64,000 bases of DNA, from assembly GCF_035627495.1 (NCBI RefSeq), contig NZ_DASPLO010000210.1, positions 82,263-146,262 of the forward strand, in the 5' to 3' direction. The notes under the pieces were generated by a model. It did no database searches and was not told where the DNA came from. It worked only from the letters and a program-made list of their open reading frames with translations. The translations under genes and the position numbers were made by a program. The DNA comes from Methylocaldum sp035627495. Lineage in GTDB: Bacteria; Pseudomonadota; Gammaproteobacteria; Methylococcales; Methylococcaceae. Positions 51,715 to 60,805 of this stretch are shown piece by piece (the stretch's first letter is position 1; each line of letters opens with the position of its first letter).

Positions 51715-52947
51715 ATGATTCACACTCGGTCTTCTACACCCCTCCGCGTGCTCTTCCTTTCGCACGATTCAGGGCTCTTCGGTGCGCAGCGTATGCTGCT
51801 GACTCTCTTGCAAAGGCTAGACCGTGAGCAATTCTTACCTTATGTAGTCGTGCCATACCAAGGGCAACTTGTCGACGAGATAAAGCTTTTGGATATCCCC
51901 GTGATGCAGCGCTCACTCCTTCATTGGGTACCAAGCATTCGCGCGGTAAAGGGTAATAATCGTCTAATCCATTTATTTCACGTCTTGCGCGGTCTTCGTG
52001 CCCGAGTTTGGGCAGTCGCCACGCTAATAGAGCGCAATCAAATTGATCTTGTGTATACGAATACGGTGACGTGCATTGAAGGTGCAATAGCCGCGCGCAT
52101 GACAAACACGCCGCACGTTTGGCATATACACGAACCCACAAAACAAAACAGCGAATTAGCGCCACTGCTGCCTGCTACTCTCTATTCAACGGTAATCGGA
52201 ACGTTATCAAGCAGCGTAATTTTTCCGGCTCAAATAGTCGCGAAAACTTACAAGACACTGAAAAACAAAGCGGCTGTTGTGTACAACGGTCTGAAAATCC
52301 CGGAATTGCGAGAACGCACTCATTCCCGTGCCTATGTTGCGCGATGCTTAGGGCTGGATGTAGACATGAAGTGGGTTGCCGTGGTTGGCGCCCTGCAACC
52401 CCGCAAGGATCACGACACATTCTTGTGTGCTGCGAAAAAAATCCTTTCAAAGCGGAGCGATGTAGTCTTCTTAATTATCGGAACAGGGCCGCAAAGCTAT
52501 ACCTCTTCCATCCTAAAAAGAATTGACTCAAACGGGCTCCAATCAAGTGTAAAACTCGCTGGTCGATGGCCGGAGGAAATTCAGTACGTAATGGCAGCCA
52601 TCGATGTGCTCGTCATCTCGTCGGAGCAGGAGTCATTCGGCCTTACCGCGATCGAAGCACTGGCCATGGAGACGCCTGTTGTCTCCACCCGTTGTGGAGG
52701 CCCGGAAGAAATCATCGAAGACGGCATAAATGGCTATCTAGTCCCCGTGAAGGATGCCGAAGCAATGTCAGATGCGATTCTGGACCTGCTAAGCAATCCT
52801 GAAAAGGCGAGGGCTTTCGGCTCTAATGGCAGGCAACTTGTTGGGCAACGATTCACCGACCAGATGTATGTAACAGCCATCCAAAAAATCATGTTTGAGG
52901 CCGCCTGTCTCCCAAACTCCTTGGAAAATTCAAACTCACGAACGTAA
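51715..52947 (+). CDS. Glycosyltransferase family 4
   Basis: The 410-residue GT-B enzyme has VLFLSHDSGLFGAQRMLLTLLQRL at the N-terminus (a sugar-nucleotide-binding glycosyltransferase opening), VVGALQPRKDHDTFL, and the C-terminal SSEQESFGLTAIEALAMETPVV with the E-x7-E pair. ATG 51715 is preferred over a TTG at 51694 which overlaps the methyltransferase gene. The sugar is unknown. Confidence 0.88.
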   Translation: MIHTRSSTPLRVLFLSHDSGLFGAQRMLLTLLQRLDREQFLPYVVVPYQGQLVDEIKLLDIPVMQRSLLHWVPSIRAVKGNNRLIHLFHVLRGLRARVWAVATLIERNQIDLVYTNTVTCIEGAIAARMTNTPHVWHIHEPTKQNSELAPLLPATLYSTVIGTLSSSVIFPAQIVAKTYKTLKNKAAVVYNGLKIPELRERTHSRAYVARCLGLDVDMKWVAVVGALQPRKDHDTFLCAAKKILSKRSDVVFLIIGTGPQSYTSSILKRIDSNGLQSSVKLAGRWPEEIQYVMAAIDVLVISSEQESFGLTAIEALAMETPVVSTRCGGPEEIIEDGINGYLVPVKDAEAMSDAILDLLSNPEKARAFGSNGRQLVGQRFTDQMYVTAIQKIMFEAACLPNSLENSNSRT

Positions 52948-52957
52948 GCCGCCATTC

Positions 52958-54217
52958 ATGAATTCTCCCGCACCTGTCACATCGGCGATCCGCGCTATGG
53001 CATTTTATCTGCCTCAGTTTCATCCGATCCCTGAAAACGATGAATGGTGGGGTAAGGGCTTTACGGAATGGACCAATGTCACCAAGGCGCGCCCGCTCTT
53101 TCCAGGCCATCATCAGCCGCATTTCCCTGCCGACCTAGGGTTCTACGACCTAAGGCTGGCAGAAACGCGCGAGGCACAAGCTACACTGGCGCGGCAGTAT
53201 GGCATCCACGGATTTTGCTATTACCATTATTGGTTCAACGGCCGGCGCATTCTAGAGCGTCCATTCAATGATGTTCTAGCTTCCGGCAAGCCGGATTTTC
53301 CATTCTGTCTCTGTTGGGCAAACGAAAACTGGTCTCGTGCCTGGGACGGCGGTTCGCGACATCTGCTCCTCGAACAGCACTACTCGGAAGAGGATGACCG
53401 AGCTCACATCGTAAGTCTGTTACCTGCGCTTCGGGACCCGCGATATATCCGAATCAATGGTCGCCCGCTGTTGCTGATATATCGAACGGAGCTCCTTCCC
53501 AATCCTTTACGTACGGCAGAAATCTGGCGGGAAGTCGCAAGAGAGTCCGGTTTAGGCGATTTATACCTGGCGAGAGTAGAAAATTTTGTCAGCGGCATTG
53601 ATCCGGAGAGCATCGGCTTCGATGCGGCGGTGGAATTTTCCCCTGACAATCGGGATGTTGGTCAAGCCGTATTCTCCGGACCGATATCGAACAAATTGAG
53701 CAGATGGGGATTACTTCCGAAAGCCTTCAGCCAGCATTCTGTTTTTAGGTACTCCGTGATTGCCGAAGCCAGAAAGAAACGCCCTATTCCATCGTATAAA
53801 CAATTCCGCTGCGTTACGCCGATGTGGGACAACTCCGCACGCCGGAAATCAGATGGACGAATTCTTGTTGGGTCTACGCCGAAACTTTACAGGGCGTGGC
53901 TCTCTGCCATGCTTAAACAGACCCGGGAAAGATTTTCCGGCGAAGAGCGCATTGTGTTTATCAATGCCTGGAATGAGTGGGCCGAAGGCTGTCATCTTGA
54001 GCCTGATCTAAAACACGGTCATGCATATCTTGAAGCGACGAAACAGGCTCTTGCGGAACTCAGTGACGAAGTTCACGAGCATGCGACTGCACGAGATCAA
54101 GAAGTCCAAATTTCCAAGCCTTCCTCCTCTTGGCGCCATTCATACTGGCGGCTTCTACATAAAATTCGCCACGTCGGCCAAATCGTCAGAGCCATGGTTC
54201 GGCAACCCATAAGCTAA
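52958..54217 (+). CDS. WbsX-like / GH99-like protein
   Basis: The 419-residue protein has the WbsX/GH99-like signature: AFYLPQFHPIPENDEWWGKGFTEW, GFCYYHYWFNG, the catalytic-region WANENWSRAWDG, and FINAWNEWAEGCHLEPD near the end. WbsX proteins belong to O-antigen clusters and are GH99-like in fold; whether they transfer or cleave sugars is not settled. ATG 52958 follows the preceding gene's stop by about 10 bp. Confidence 0.9.
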   Translation: MNSPAPVTSAIRAMAFYLPQFHPIPENDEWWGKGFTEWTNVTKARPLFPGHHQPHFPADLGFYDLRLAETREAQATLARQYGIHGFCYYHYWFNGRRILERPFNDVLASGKPDFPFCLCWANENWSRAWDGGSRHLLLEQHYSEEDDRAHIVSLLPALRDPRYIRINGRPLLLIYRTELLPNPLRTAEIWREVARESGLGDLYLARVENFVSGIDPESIGFDAAVEFSPDNRDVGQAVFSGPISNKLSRWGLLPKAFSQHSVFRYSVIAEARKKRPIPSYKQFRCVTPMWDNSARRKSDGRILVGSTPKLYRAWLSAMLKQTRERFSGEERIVFINAWNEWAEGCHLEPDLKHGHAYLEATKQALAELSDEVHEHATARDQEVQISKPSSSWRHSYWRLLHKIRHVGQIVRAMVRQPIS

Positions 54218-54233
54218 AGCCGACTTAATAAAA

Positions 54234-55277
54234 ATGACAAATACATTGCCAGGCGTAGCAGTCGTCGTTCTTAACTGGAACGGACGCGACGATACGCTCG
54301 AATGCCTCTCTTCTCTCAAGAAGATTGATTATCCAAACTGGACCGTTATCGTTGCAGATAACGGATCTAGCGATAATTCAGTTTCGGCAATTCGAGAGCA
54401 GTACCCCGATATCGATCTTGTTGAGAATGGCACCAATCTGGGGTTTGCCGAAGGCAACAACCGCGCTATCGCTCGTGCGCTTGAGGGCGGAGCAGAGTTT
54501 GTGCTCATACTCAATAACGATACGGTCGTCGACCCCGAAATTGTGTCCGCCTTCGTTCGAGCGGCGGAGCAAATGCCGGGCGGTGGCGTGTTCGGTGCCA
54601 AGATTTACCACTATCACCAGAAGGACTTGCTTTGGTACGCAGGCGGATACTGGGATCCCGAGACGCTCAGATTCGAGGAGAGAGGCGCCGGCTTGCGGGA
54701 CGAAGGCCAATTCGAAGAGCTCACCGAAACGGAATGGGTGATCGGCTGTGCCATGTTCGTTCGTGCTTCCGTCTTTCGGTCCATTGGATTACTGGAGCCT
54801 AAGTTTTTCTTGAACAACGAGGAGATCGATTTTTGCAGCCGCGCGAAGCGCGCCGGATTCTCGTGTGTGTTTGTGCCGGATGCAAAGGTATGGCACAAGA
54901 TCTCCGTGTCTTTCGGGGGCGAGCATTCGCCACTCAAGGAATACTTCATCGCCAGAAACCGGCTTTTGTGGGCTCAACGCAACGCCGATACGGCGCTTCG
55001 GTTTCGTATTTACGGTCAAACGCTGCTCGGTCTCGTTAGGCGATTTCTGTTTCCGCTTGGGGGGCGACATCAGCAGCCTATCGACCTGAGGCGCTGGTGG
55101 TGGCGTGTGCGAGAAACGTTTGTCGATCCCATAAATCGTGCTCACTTCCTCGGCGTCAGAGATTTTGTCCTGGGCCGGTTCGGCGACTGCCCGGATGCCG
55201 TGCGCGTGCTTGCCAAGAATTGGGGACGCAAAAGTGCGGCAGATTCATCCACCCTTATGTCGCCTCAAGAACCCTAA
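54234..55277 (+). CDS. Glycosyltransferase family 2
   Basis: The 347-residue enzyme shows the GT-A opening VAVVVLNWNGRDDTLECLSSL, VADNGSSDNS, the metal-binding region ILNNDT, and FFLNNEEIDFC with the acceptor-side acidic pair. This is the rhamnosyltransferase-like subgroup. Near the C-terminus there is a short hydrophobic helix. Starts 17 bp after the WbsX-like gene. Confidence 0.9.
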   Translation: MTNTLPGVAVVVLNWNGRDDTLECLSSLKKIDYPNWTVIVADNGSSDNSVSAIREQYPDIDLVENGTNLGFAEGNNRAIARALEGGAEFVLILNNDTVVDPEIVSAFVRAAEQMPGGGVFGAKIYHYHQKDLLWYAGGYWDPETLRFEERGAGLRDEGQFEELTETEWVIGCAMFVRASVFRSIGLLEPKFFLNNEEIDFCSRAKRAGFSCVFVPDAKVWHKISVSFGGEHSPLKEYFIARNRLLWAQRNADTALRFRIYGQTLLGLVRRFLFPLGGRHQQPIDLRRWWWRVRETFVDPINRAHFLGVRDFVLGRFGDCPDAVRVLAKNWGRKSAADSSTLMSPQEP

Positions 55278-55300
55278 GATTCAAAGCGAAAAGCTTTTTC

Positions 55301-56464
55301 ATGCGCATCCTCTACGCCAGCGAACGCCCGCCCTACCCTTTTTTCCTCGGGGGTGCGGCTCGTTGCGCGCACCAGTTGCTGCATAAGCTGGCGGTCGAAC
55401 CGGACGTTCAATGCGCGGCCGTCGGCTCCAGCGAATACGCCGTTACGCCTTGGACCTTTCCCGCCCCGGCCGAGCATGACGCCTTGGGTGTGAAATCGGC
55501 GCATTCGGATGGGCAGGCGGGTGAAGTCGATTGCGGATATCCGGTTCAGGTCTTCCCCCGTTTCCTCGACGAGCTGAACGAGTTCATCGACACCTTCAAG
55601 CCCGATGTTGTCTGGGCTCAGTTGGAGGGTGCCCAACAAGTTCTGGAGCTTGCCCGCGACAAAGGGGTTCAGGGTCTTTACTACGTTCATGACGCGGAAT
55701 TCGACCCCGCCGAGCTGAAAGCGATCGCGCAGCTTGGGTGCCATGTGGTGTGCGGCAGCGGTTTCCTGGCCGACAAGGCGCGCCGGGCCATCGGCCGGCC
55801 AACACACGTGGTTTATCCGGCCGCCGAGCTTTATTTCGATACCGTGGGAGATCCGGACGGCTATGTGACGATGATCAATCCGCACCGGGTGAAAGGGGTT
55901 GAAACCTTTTTCGAGATTGCCAAGCGACTGCCTTCGGAACGCTTCCTGCTGCTCGAATCCTGGAAACTCAACGACGAAGCCCTTGCCGATCTGGAGCAAA
56001 AGCTCGCTCAAGTGCCCAATGTGCGATTCATGCGCCGCACTTCGGACATGCGTGCGGTTTACCGTCAGACCAAGCTGTTATTGGTCCCGTCTGTCTGGGA
56101 GGAAGGCTTCGGCATGGTGGCTGTCGAGGCCCAGTCGTGCCGCATTCCGGTCATCGCCAGCGCGCGCGGCGGACTGCCCGAATCCGTGGGCGATGGCGGA
56201 ATGTTGATCAAGGACTACCGGAATCCCGAGGTCTGGATAAAGGCGATACAAGGCGTTTTGTCCGATCCGGTCAGTTATCAAAACTATGCGAACCGCGCCT
56301 ACCGACATGCCAGTTCAGGAAATTTTTCTTCCTCCGATGGCGCGCGCCGGCTTATGGCCGTATGCGGCTCGAAAGTCAGACTGCCCAATGTTCTCAGCCG
56401 AAGCATGTATGCTGCGCGCGAACGCGTGGGGCGTTTACCCGTGCTCGGCAGATGGTTTCGGTAA
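55301..56464 (+). CDS. Glycosyltransferase family 4
   Basis: The 387-residue enzyme begins MRILYASERPPYPFFLGGAARC and has the donor-domain stretches MINPHRVKGVETFF and SVWEEGFGMVAVEAQSCRIPVIAS with E-x7-E. ATG 55301 lies 23 bp after the GT2 stop. Its opening is of the same type as that of the GT4 at 58734, so the two are probably paralogues. Confidence 0.88.
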   Translation: MRILYASERPPYPFFLGGAARCAHQLLHKLAVEPDVQCAAVGSSEYAVTPWTFPAPAEHDALGVKSAHSDGQAGEVDCGYPVQVFPRFLDELNEFIDTFKPDVVWAQLEGAQQVLELARDKGVQGLYYVHDAEFDPAELKAIAQLGCHVVCGSGFLADKARRAIGRPTHVVYPAAELYFDTVGDPDGYVTMINPHRVKGVETFFEIAKRLPSERFLLLESWKLNDEALADLEQKLAQVPNVRFMRRTSDMRAVYRQTKLLLVPSVWEEGFGMVAVEAQSCRIPVIASARGGLPESVGDGGMLIKDYRNPEVWIKAIQGVLSDPVSYQNYANRAYRHASSGNFSSSDGARRLMAVCGSKVRLPNVLSRSMYAARERVGRLPVLGRWFR

Positions 56465-56500
56465 GGCCGCCCGTTACGGCATCGCGAAAGGAGTGACACA

Positions 56501-58660
56501 TTGAAGATTCAGCAAACGCCGACTGACAGGAAAACCCGACCCGTCGGCTGCGGATATTTGCCGCTCGTAAAGGAAACTCTGAACAAGTGGATTCCGTTCG
56601 TGGTTCGACAAGCTCACCACGAACGGAATCAACACCTTACCGTTCGTCCTGAGCCTGTCGAAGGACTTAATCAGATCTTCCTAAAGAAAAGAAAGCCAGT
56701 TTTGGAATCACTGCGCTTGGTATTCGGCGCGGTGATGACCGGGGCAATAGCCATGCAGACCGGCTGCTCGGGGCCTGAGGACAACACCAAGCTGTTCGAG
56801 GATGTAACCCTAACCTCCGGGCTTCAGAACTATGTCGGCATGACTTATGGCGCGGCTTGGGGGGACTTCGACGGGGACGGTCTGGCCGATCTTTACGTCA
56901 CCAATCATTTGAACGAAGCGCGGCTCTATCGCAATTCTGGTCAGGTGCGGTTTATCGATGCCACGGGCCAGTTTTTCGCCCCGAACGATCTTCGCGGCGA
57001 CAAGCACGGTGCCGCATGGGCGGATTTTGACAATGACGGGCGACAGGATCTGGTGCAACTCACGGGGGCCGATCGCGGTGTCGGCTCGGAAGCGAAACGC
57101 TTGTTCATCAATCGGGGGGATCGATTCGAAAACATCGCCGATGCGGTCGGCGCCTCCAATCCGTTCGGCCGGACTCGAATGCCTTTGTGGTACGACTTCG
57201 ATGGCGACGGTCGCTTGGACCTGTTCCACGGTTCGGAGAAACGGTTCGACGATCGGGTGCCGCCTTTAATTTTCCTTCAGCGTGACGGTCGATTCATCGA
57301 ATCGGCCGATGCCGTGCCGTTCAACTCGCGAGCGGTACCGTTCTGCGTACTGACTCAAGTGACCGACGGCGGCAAGCCCGATCTGCTGTGCCGGATGTTC
57401 GAGTCGAACCGCGCCTCGCAGGTCTTCACGACCGCTACGCAACCCGCCAAAGCGCTCGACTTGTTGCCCGCTACCGCCTTCGAGGACCTTGCGGCGGGGG
57501 ATTTCGACAACGACGGGAAAATCGACGTCTATCTTGCGCGCAAGAACCCGGTCGACTCCATCGGCTTCGCTCAACCGCGGGCCACCGAAATCATCGTCGA
57601 TACCTCGGTCGATCCGAAAAGCGTAGGCAGCCCTCTGAGCTTCAGCTTCCGGTCGGCGGGCTCGCTCCGCGTGCAAATTTCTCCCGAAAATCCGAAGGAC
57701 GTTCTTCCGCCGGACCATATTCACATCGGTTCGCGCGACATTCATCCGGACGGCTTGGCGTTCGATTTGTCGAAGGAGACCGCCGGCATCGCCGGGAGTC
57801 TCCCGCTCCAGCCTGGAGCGGGTTCCGGCGTTTACCTCAACCTGACACCGCCCGATGTCTGGCAAGTAAAGGTTTCCGGCTCGCAGGAAGACTTGGCTAC
57901 AGGCAAATACAAGTACCAACAGATCGCGCTGAAGATCTCCTCCTCGGAACTCATTGCGGATTTGAAGGCCGACGGGCTTTCGCTGAGACCCGAGGAAGCG
58001 GCGGGCAGGCTTTTCATGAATCGCGGAGGCACACTCGTCGAGGAGGGAGACAAACGCGGCGTCAACCCTACGGCGACAGCTGCGACCAATACAGTCGCCG
58101 GAGATTTCGACAACGATATGGATTTGGACCTTTTCGTCGTGGGTTCCGGCGATGTGGGCAAACGCGAGAACCTGCTCCTGCTCAATCGTGGAAACGGACA
58201 TTTCGACGCGATTTCCGGAGCCGGCGGAGCCGCCGGCAATCGGGCGGGCGTCGGCGATTCCGTCACGATGGTCGATTTCGACCGCGATGGCTTTCTCGAT
58301 CTGCTCGTGGCTACCGGCGGCAGCATGGGCCGGAGTCTCGGCTTACCCTCGAACGAGGGCGGATATCACATCTACCGCAACGTCGGCAACGGCAACCACT
58401 GGCTGGAAATCGATCTGGAGGGCACGGCGTCCAACCGCGACGGGATTGGGGCGCGCGTTGAAGTTACCGCGGGCGGAATCACCCAGGTGCGGGTGCAAGA
58501 TGGCGGCATACACAACAAAGGACAGAACCACACCCGACTGCACTTCGGCCTGGGCAAGAACGCGGGGGCGGAGAAAATTAGGGTGCAATGGCCGAGCGGC
58601 GCGATTCAGGAATTGAGCAACATCGAGGCAAATCGGGTAATGCGGATCAAGGAGCCCTAG
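56501..58660 (+). CDS. FG-GAP/VCBS repeat protein with ASPIC/UnbV domain (CRTAC1-like)
   Basis: From about residue 95 the protein has six DxDxDG-x-x-DL calcium-binding FG-GAP loops (for example DFDGDGLADL, DFDNDGRQDL, DFDGDGRLDL, DFDNDGKIDV, DFDRDGFLDL), then an ASPIC/UnbV domain (about 620-715, NHWLEIDLEG...GQNHTRLHFGLGK). It is probably exported: a hydrophobic stretch ends in QTG-Cys (residue 89). The start is unusual: TTG 56501 has AAAGGAG at 7 bp, but then residues 30-55 are the translation of a dispersed repeat. An internal ATG at 56735 is an alternative, though it leaves a very short signal. Likely role: cell-surface or periplasmic protein in this glycan locus. Confidence 0.8.
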   Translation: MKIQQTPTDRKTRPVGCGYLPLVKETLNKWIPFVVRQAHHERNQHLTVRPEPVEGLNQIFLKKRKPVLESLRLVFGAVMTGAIAMQTGCSGPEDNTKLFEDVTLTSGLQNYVGMTYGAAWGDFDGDGLADLYVTNHLNEARLYRNSGQVRFIDATGQFFAPNDLRGDKHGAAWADFDNDGRQDLVQLTGADRGVGSEAKRLFINRGDRFENIADAVGASNPFGRTRMPLWYDFDGDGRLDLFHGSEKRFDDRVPPLIFLQRDGRFIESADAVPFNSRAVPFCVLTQVTDGGKPDLLCRMFESNRASQVFTTATQPAKALDLLPATAFEDLAAGDFDNDGKIDVYLARKNPVDSIGFAQPRATEIIVDTSVDPKSVGSPLSFSFRSAGSLRVQISPENPKDVLPPDHIHIGSRDIHPDGLAFDLSKETAGIAGSLPLQPGAGSGVYLNLTPPDVWQVKVSGSQEDLATGKYKYQQIALKISSSELIADLKADGLSLRPEEAAGRLFMNRGGTLVEEGDKRGVNPTATAATNTVAGDFDNDMDLDLFVVGSGDVGKRENLLLLNRGNGHFDAISGAGGAAGNRAGVGDSVTMVDFDRDGFLDLLVATGGSMGRSLGLPSNEGGYHIYRNVGNGNHWLEIDLEGTASNRDGIGARVEVTAGGITQVRVQDGGIHNKGQNHTRLHFGLGKNAGAEKIRVQWPSGAIQELSNIEANRVMRIKEP
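56591..56666. repeat. Dispersed palindromic repeat inside a coding region
   Basis: ATTCCGTTCGTGGT (56591-56604) pairs perfectly with ACCACGAACGGAAT (56616-56629), followed by CCGTTCGTCCTGAGCCTGTC (56640 on), the common TTCGACAGGCTCAGGACGAACGG type. It sits within the first 60 codons of the CRTAC1-like frame and keeps it open. Confidence 0.75.
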
Positions 58661-58733
58661 TTTTGCAGAAGCTTGCGAAGTCTTTGTTTGAAAGCTCTAT
58701 CGTGACTTTATAGATACGAGAACCAAGTCCGCC

Positions 58734-59801
58734 ATGCGAATTTTATTGATTACGAATCGCCCCCACTTTCCCCAGCAGATCGGCGGTCGGGAGTCGGTGA
58801 TTCATGAGACGGCATGTGAACTGAAGCGTCGGGGACATGAGCCCTTCGTCATGTGCGGACTGGAGCCCACCGGTTGGCTTTATGCGCGAAACCGGATTAT
58901 TAACCGCGTCACCGGGAGCACATATCCGGGTGACTCGCATGCCGGTTACCCGGTTTTCAGAGGGTGGTTGTGGGAATCCGGCTTAGTCGAGCTAACCCGC
59001 AAGATAAAGCCCGACGCAGCAATCCTCGAAACCCGCGAGCCGCTGCACTATGCCGCGAAGCTGCAGCCATTCGGAGTCCCCTCGGTCGTCAGAATGCATG
59101 ATTCTTCGCTTCATTTGATGGGCGGAGATCCGCGGGATTTTCCTCATATTCCATTCGTCGCGGTTTCCAAATTTCTGGCTGACCGCTTCACGGCACAGTT
59201 CTCCGTGCCAGCGACGGTTTTGCCGCCACCTGTCAATCGCGAGCGCTGCACTACGAAATCAACTCGGCGAAAGGTCGTCTTTGTAAATCCGCGCCCTATA
59301 AAAGGGGGCGACATTGCCATTGCCGTGGCTGAGAAGTGCCCCTCGATCCCGTTCAAATTCTTCGAAGCCTGGGTTAAAGACGACGCGGTCAAAGAGCTCG
59401 AAGCAAAGGCGCGAAGGCTGCCCCATATCGAGTGGTCGCCATCGGTCACGGACCCCAAGAAAATATACGAGGACGCTCATACGGTTCTGATTCCGAGCCG
59501 GGGTAACGAAACCTGGGGACGGGTAGCGACTGAAGCTCATTTCAACGGTGTCCCGGTTATCGCCACCCGACGGGCTGCGCTGCCGGAGTCGGTTGGGCCG
59601 GGGGGGATTCTGATCGACCCCGACGCGGACGCCGATACCTGGGTCTCCGCCCTGCGTTCGCTTTGGGATGATGCGGACCTGTATAAGAAAGCTTGCGATG
59701 CGGCACTGGCCTTCTCCCAGAGACCCGAGGTCGATGTATCCAGAGTCATGGACACACTCCTCGAACTCATCGAACGTGCCCGTTTCGAGTTACCTAAATG
59801 A
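58734..59801 (+). CDS. Glycosyltransferase family 4
   Basis: The 355-residue enzyme starts MRILLITNRPHFPQQIGGRE, has VVRMHDSSLH, the FVNPRPIKGGDIAIAVAE donor-domain opening and PSRGNETWGRVATEAHFNGVPVIA with the E-x7-like acidic motif. Sugar unknown. It is 73 bp after the FG-GAP gene. Confidence 0.87.
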   Translation: MRILLITNRPHFPQQIGGRESVIHETACELKRRGHEPFVMCGLEPTGWLYARNRIINRVTGSTYPGDSHAGYPVFRGWLWESGLVELTRKIKPDAAILETREPLHYAAKLQPFGVPSVVRMHDSSLHLMGGDPRDFPHIPFVAVSKFLADRFTAQFSVPATVLPPPVNRERCTTKSTRRKVVFVNPRPIKGGDIAIAVAEKCPSIPFKFFEAWVKDDAVKELEAKARRLPHIEWSPSVTDPKKIYEDAHTVLIPSRGNETWGRVATEAHFNGVPVIATRRAALPESVGPGGILIDPDADADTWVSALRSLWDDADLYKKACDAALAFSQRPEVDVSRVMDTLLELIERARFELPK

Positions 59802-59884
59802 TTTGCGAGTGCCCTCCCCTCATTAAGTCGGTACAGCCCCTACTCGACCGAGATGATCCTTATGCGAAAACGAGGTAAACCCTG

Positions 59885-60805
59885 ATGCTTTTCTGGCAGA
59901 AAAAGAAACCCAGTTACGAGCTGGCCATGGATTGGTTCCGGCAAAACATGGTGCCCGGCCAGGGCATCATTGTGCATACGAGACAGCCCGTGGCTTATCC
60001 GGAAGTAACCGGGTATTTCATCCCGACGCTGTACAACTGGGGAGAAAAGGAACTGGCCAGATCATGCACCCGTTGGCTCCTCTCCATCCAACTGCCGGAA
60101 GGCGCTTTTCCCGCGCCCGATGGAGTGCCGTACACCTTCGATACCGCCCAGATCATGCGCGGTCTTTGTGCCGCGCTCAACGATATGGACGACGTCGAAG
60201 TCCCCTTGCGGAAGGCCTGCGATTGGATTCTGACGCAGGTGGAACCGAGCGGCCGCCTGACCACGCCTTCGACGGAGCTGTGGACCGACATCGCCAACGA
60301 TCTCATCCATACCTATGCGCTGCCGCCCTTGGCCGAAGCGGGCAAGCTGCTGGGCGTAAAGGAGTACCTGGACGCGGCGGATTTCGTGCTGGCTTATTAC
60401 AAGAAGCAGGAAGGGCTGATTCCCTTCAACCGCCTGTCGCATTTCCATGCCTATGCCATGGAGGCGCTGTGCGAACTGGGCGAGCTTGAACTCGCGGCCG
60501 AGGGTATGGCCGACGTGGAAAGCTGCCAACGCAAGGACGGTTCCATCCCGGCCTATCCCGAAGTGAATTGGGTCTGTTCGACCGGCATGGCCCAATACGC
60601 CATCGTCTGGTACACCTTGGGCAAGAAAGAACCCGCCGACCGCGCGATTCGCTATCTGGAAAAAATCCAGAACAAGTCCGGCGGATTCTTCGGCAGCTAC
60701 GGCAAGGGCGCGCAATACATCGCCGGCGGGGAAATCAGCTGGGCGGTGAAATACTTTCTCGATGCCTATCGTCTGAAACTGCACGGGGAAGGCAAGCATG
60801 CTTAA
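59885..60805 (+). CDS. Alpha/alpha-toroid protein (prenyltransferase/cyclase-like fold)
   Basis: The 306-residue protein has repeated helical pairs with QLPEGAFPAPDG, SGRLTTP, RKDGSIPAY and NKSGGFFGSYG turns at regular spacing, as in alpha/alpha-toroid enzymes such as squalene-hopene cyclase or pectate lyase-like folds. No cyclase DxDD is seen. It overlaps wecB by 8 bp, so a role in sugar or lipid-linked glycan processing is inferred only from context. No named family is certain. Confidence 0.65.
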   Translation: MLFWQKKKPSYELAMDWFRQNMVPGQGIIVHTRQPVAYPEVTGYFIPTLYNWGEKELARSCTRWLLSIQLPEGAFPAPDGVPYTFDTAQIMRGLCAALNDMDDVEVPLRKACDWILTQVEPSGRLTTPSTELWTDIANDLIHTYALPPLAEAGKLLGVKEYLDAADFVLAYYKKQEGLIPFNRLSHFHAYAMEALCELGELELAAEGMADVESCQRKDGSIPAYPEVNWVCSTGMAQYAIVWYTLGKKEPADRAIRYLEKIQNKSGGFFGSYGKGAQYIAGGEISWAVKYFLDAYRLKLHGEGKHA

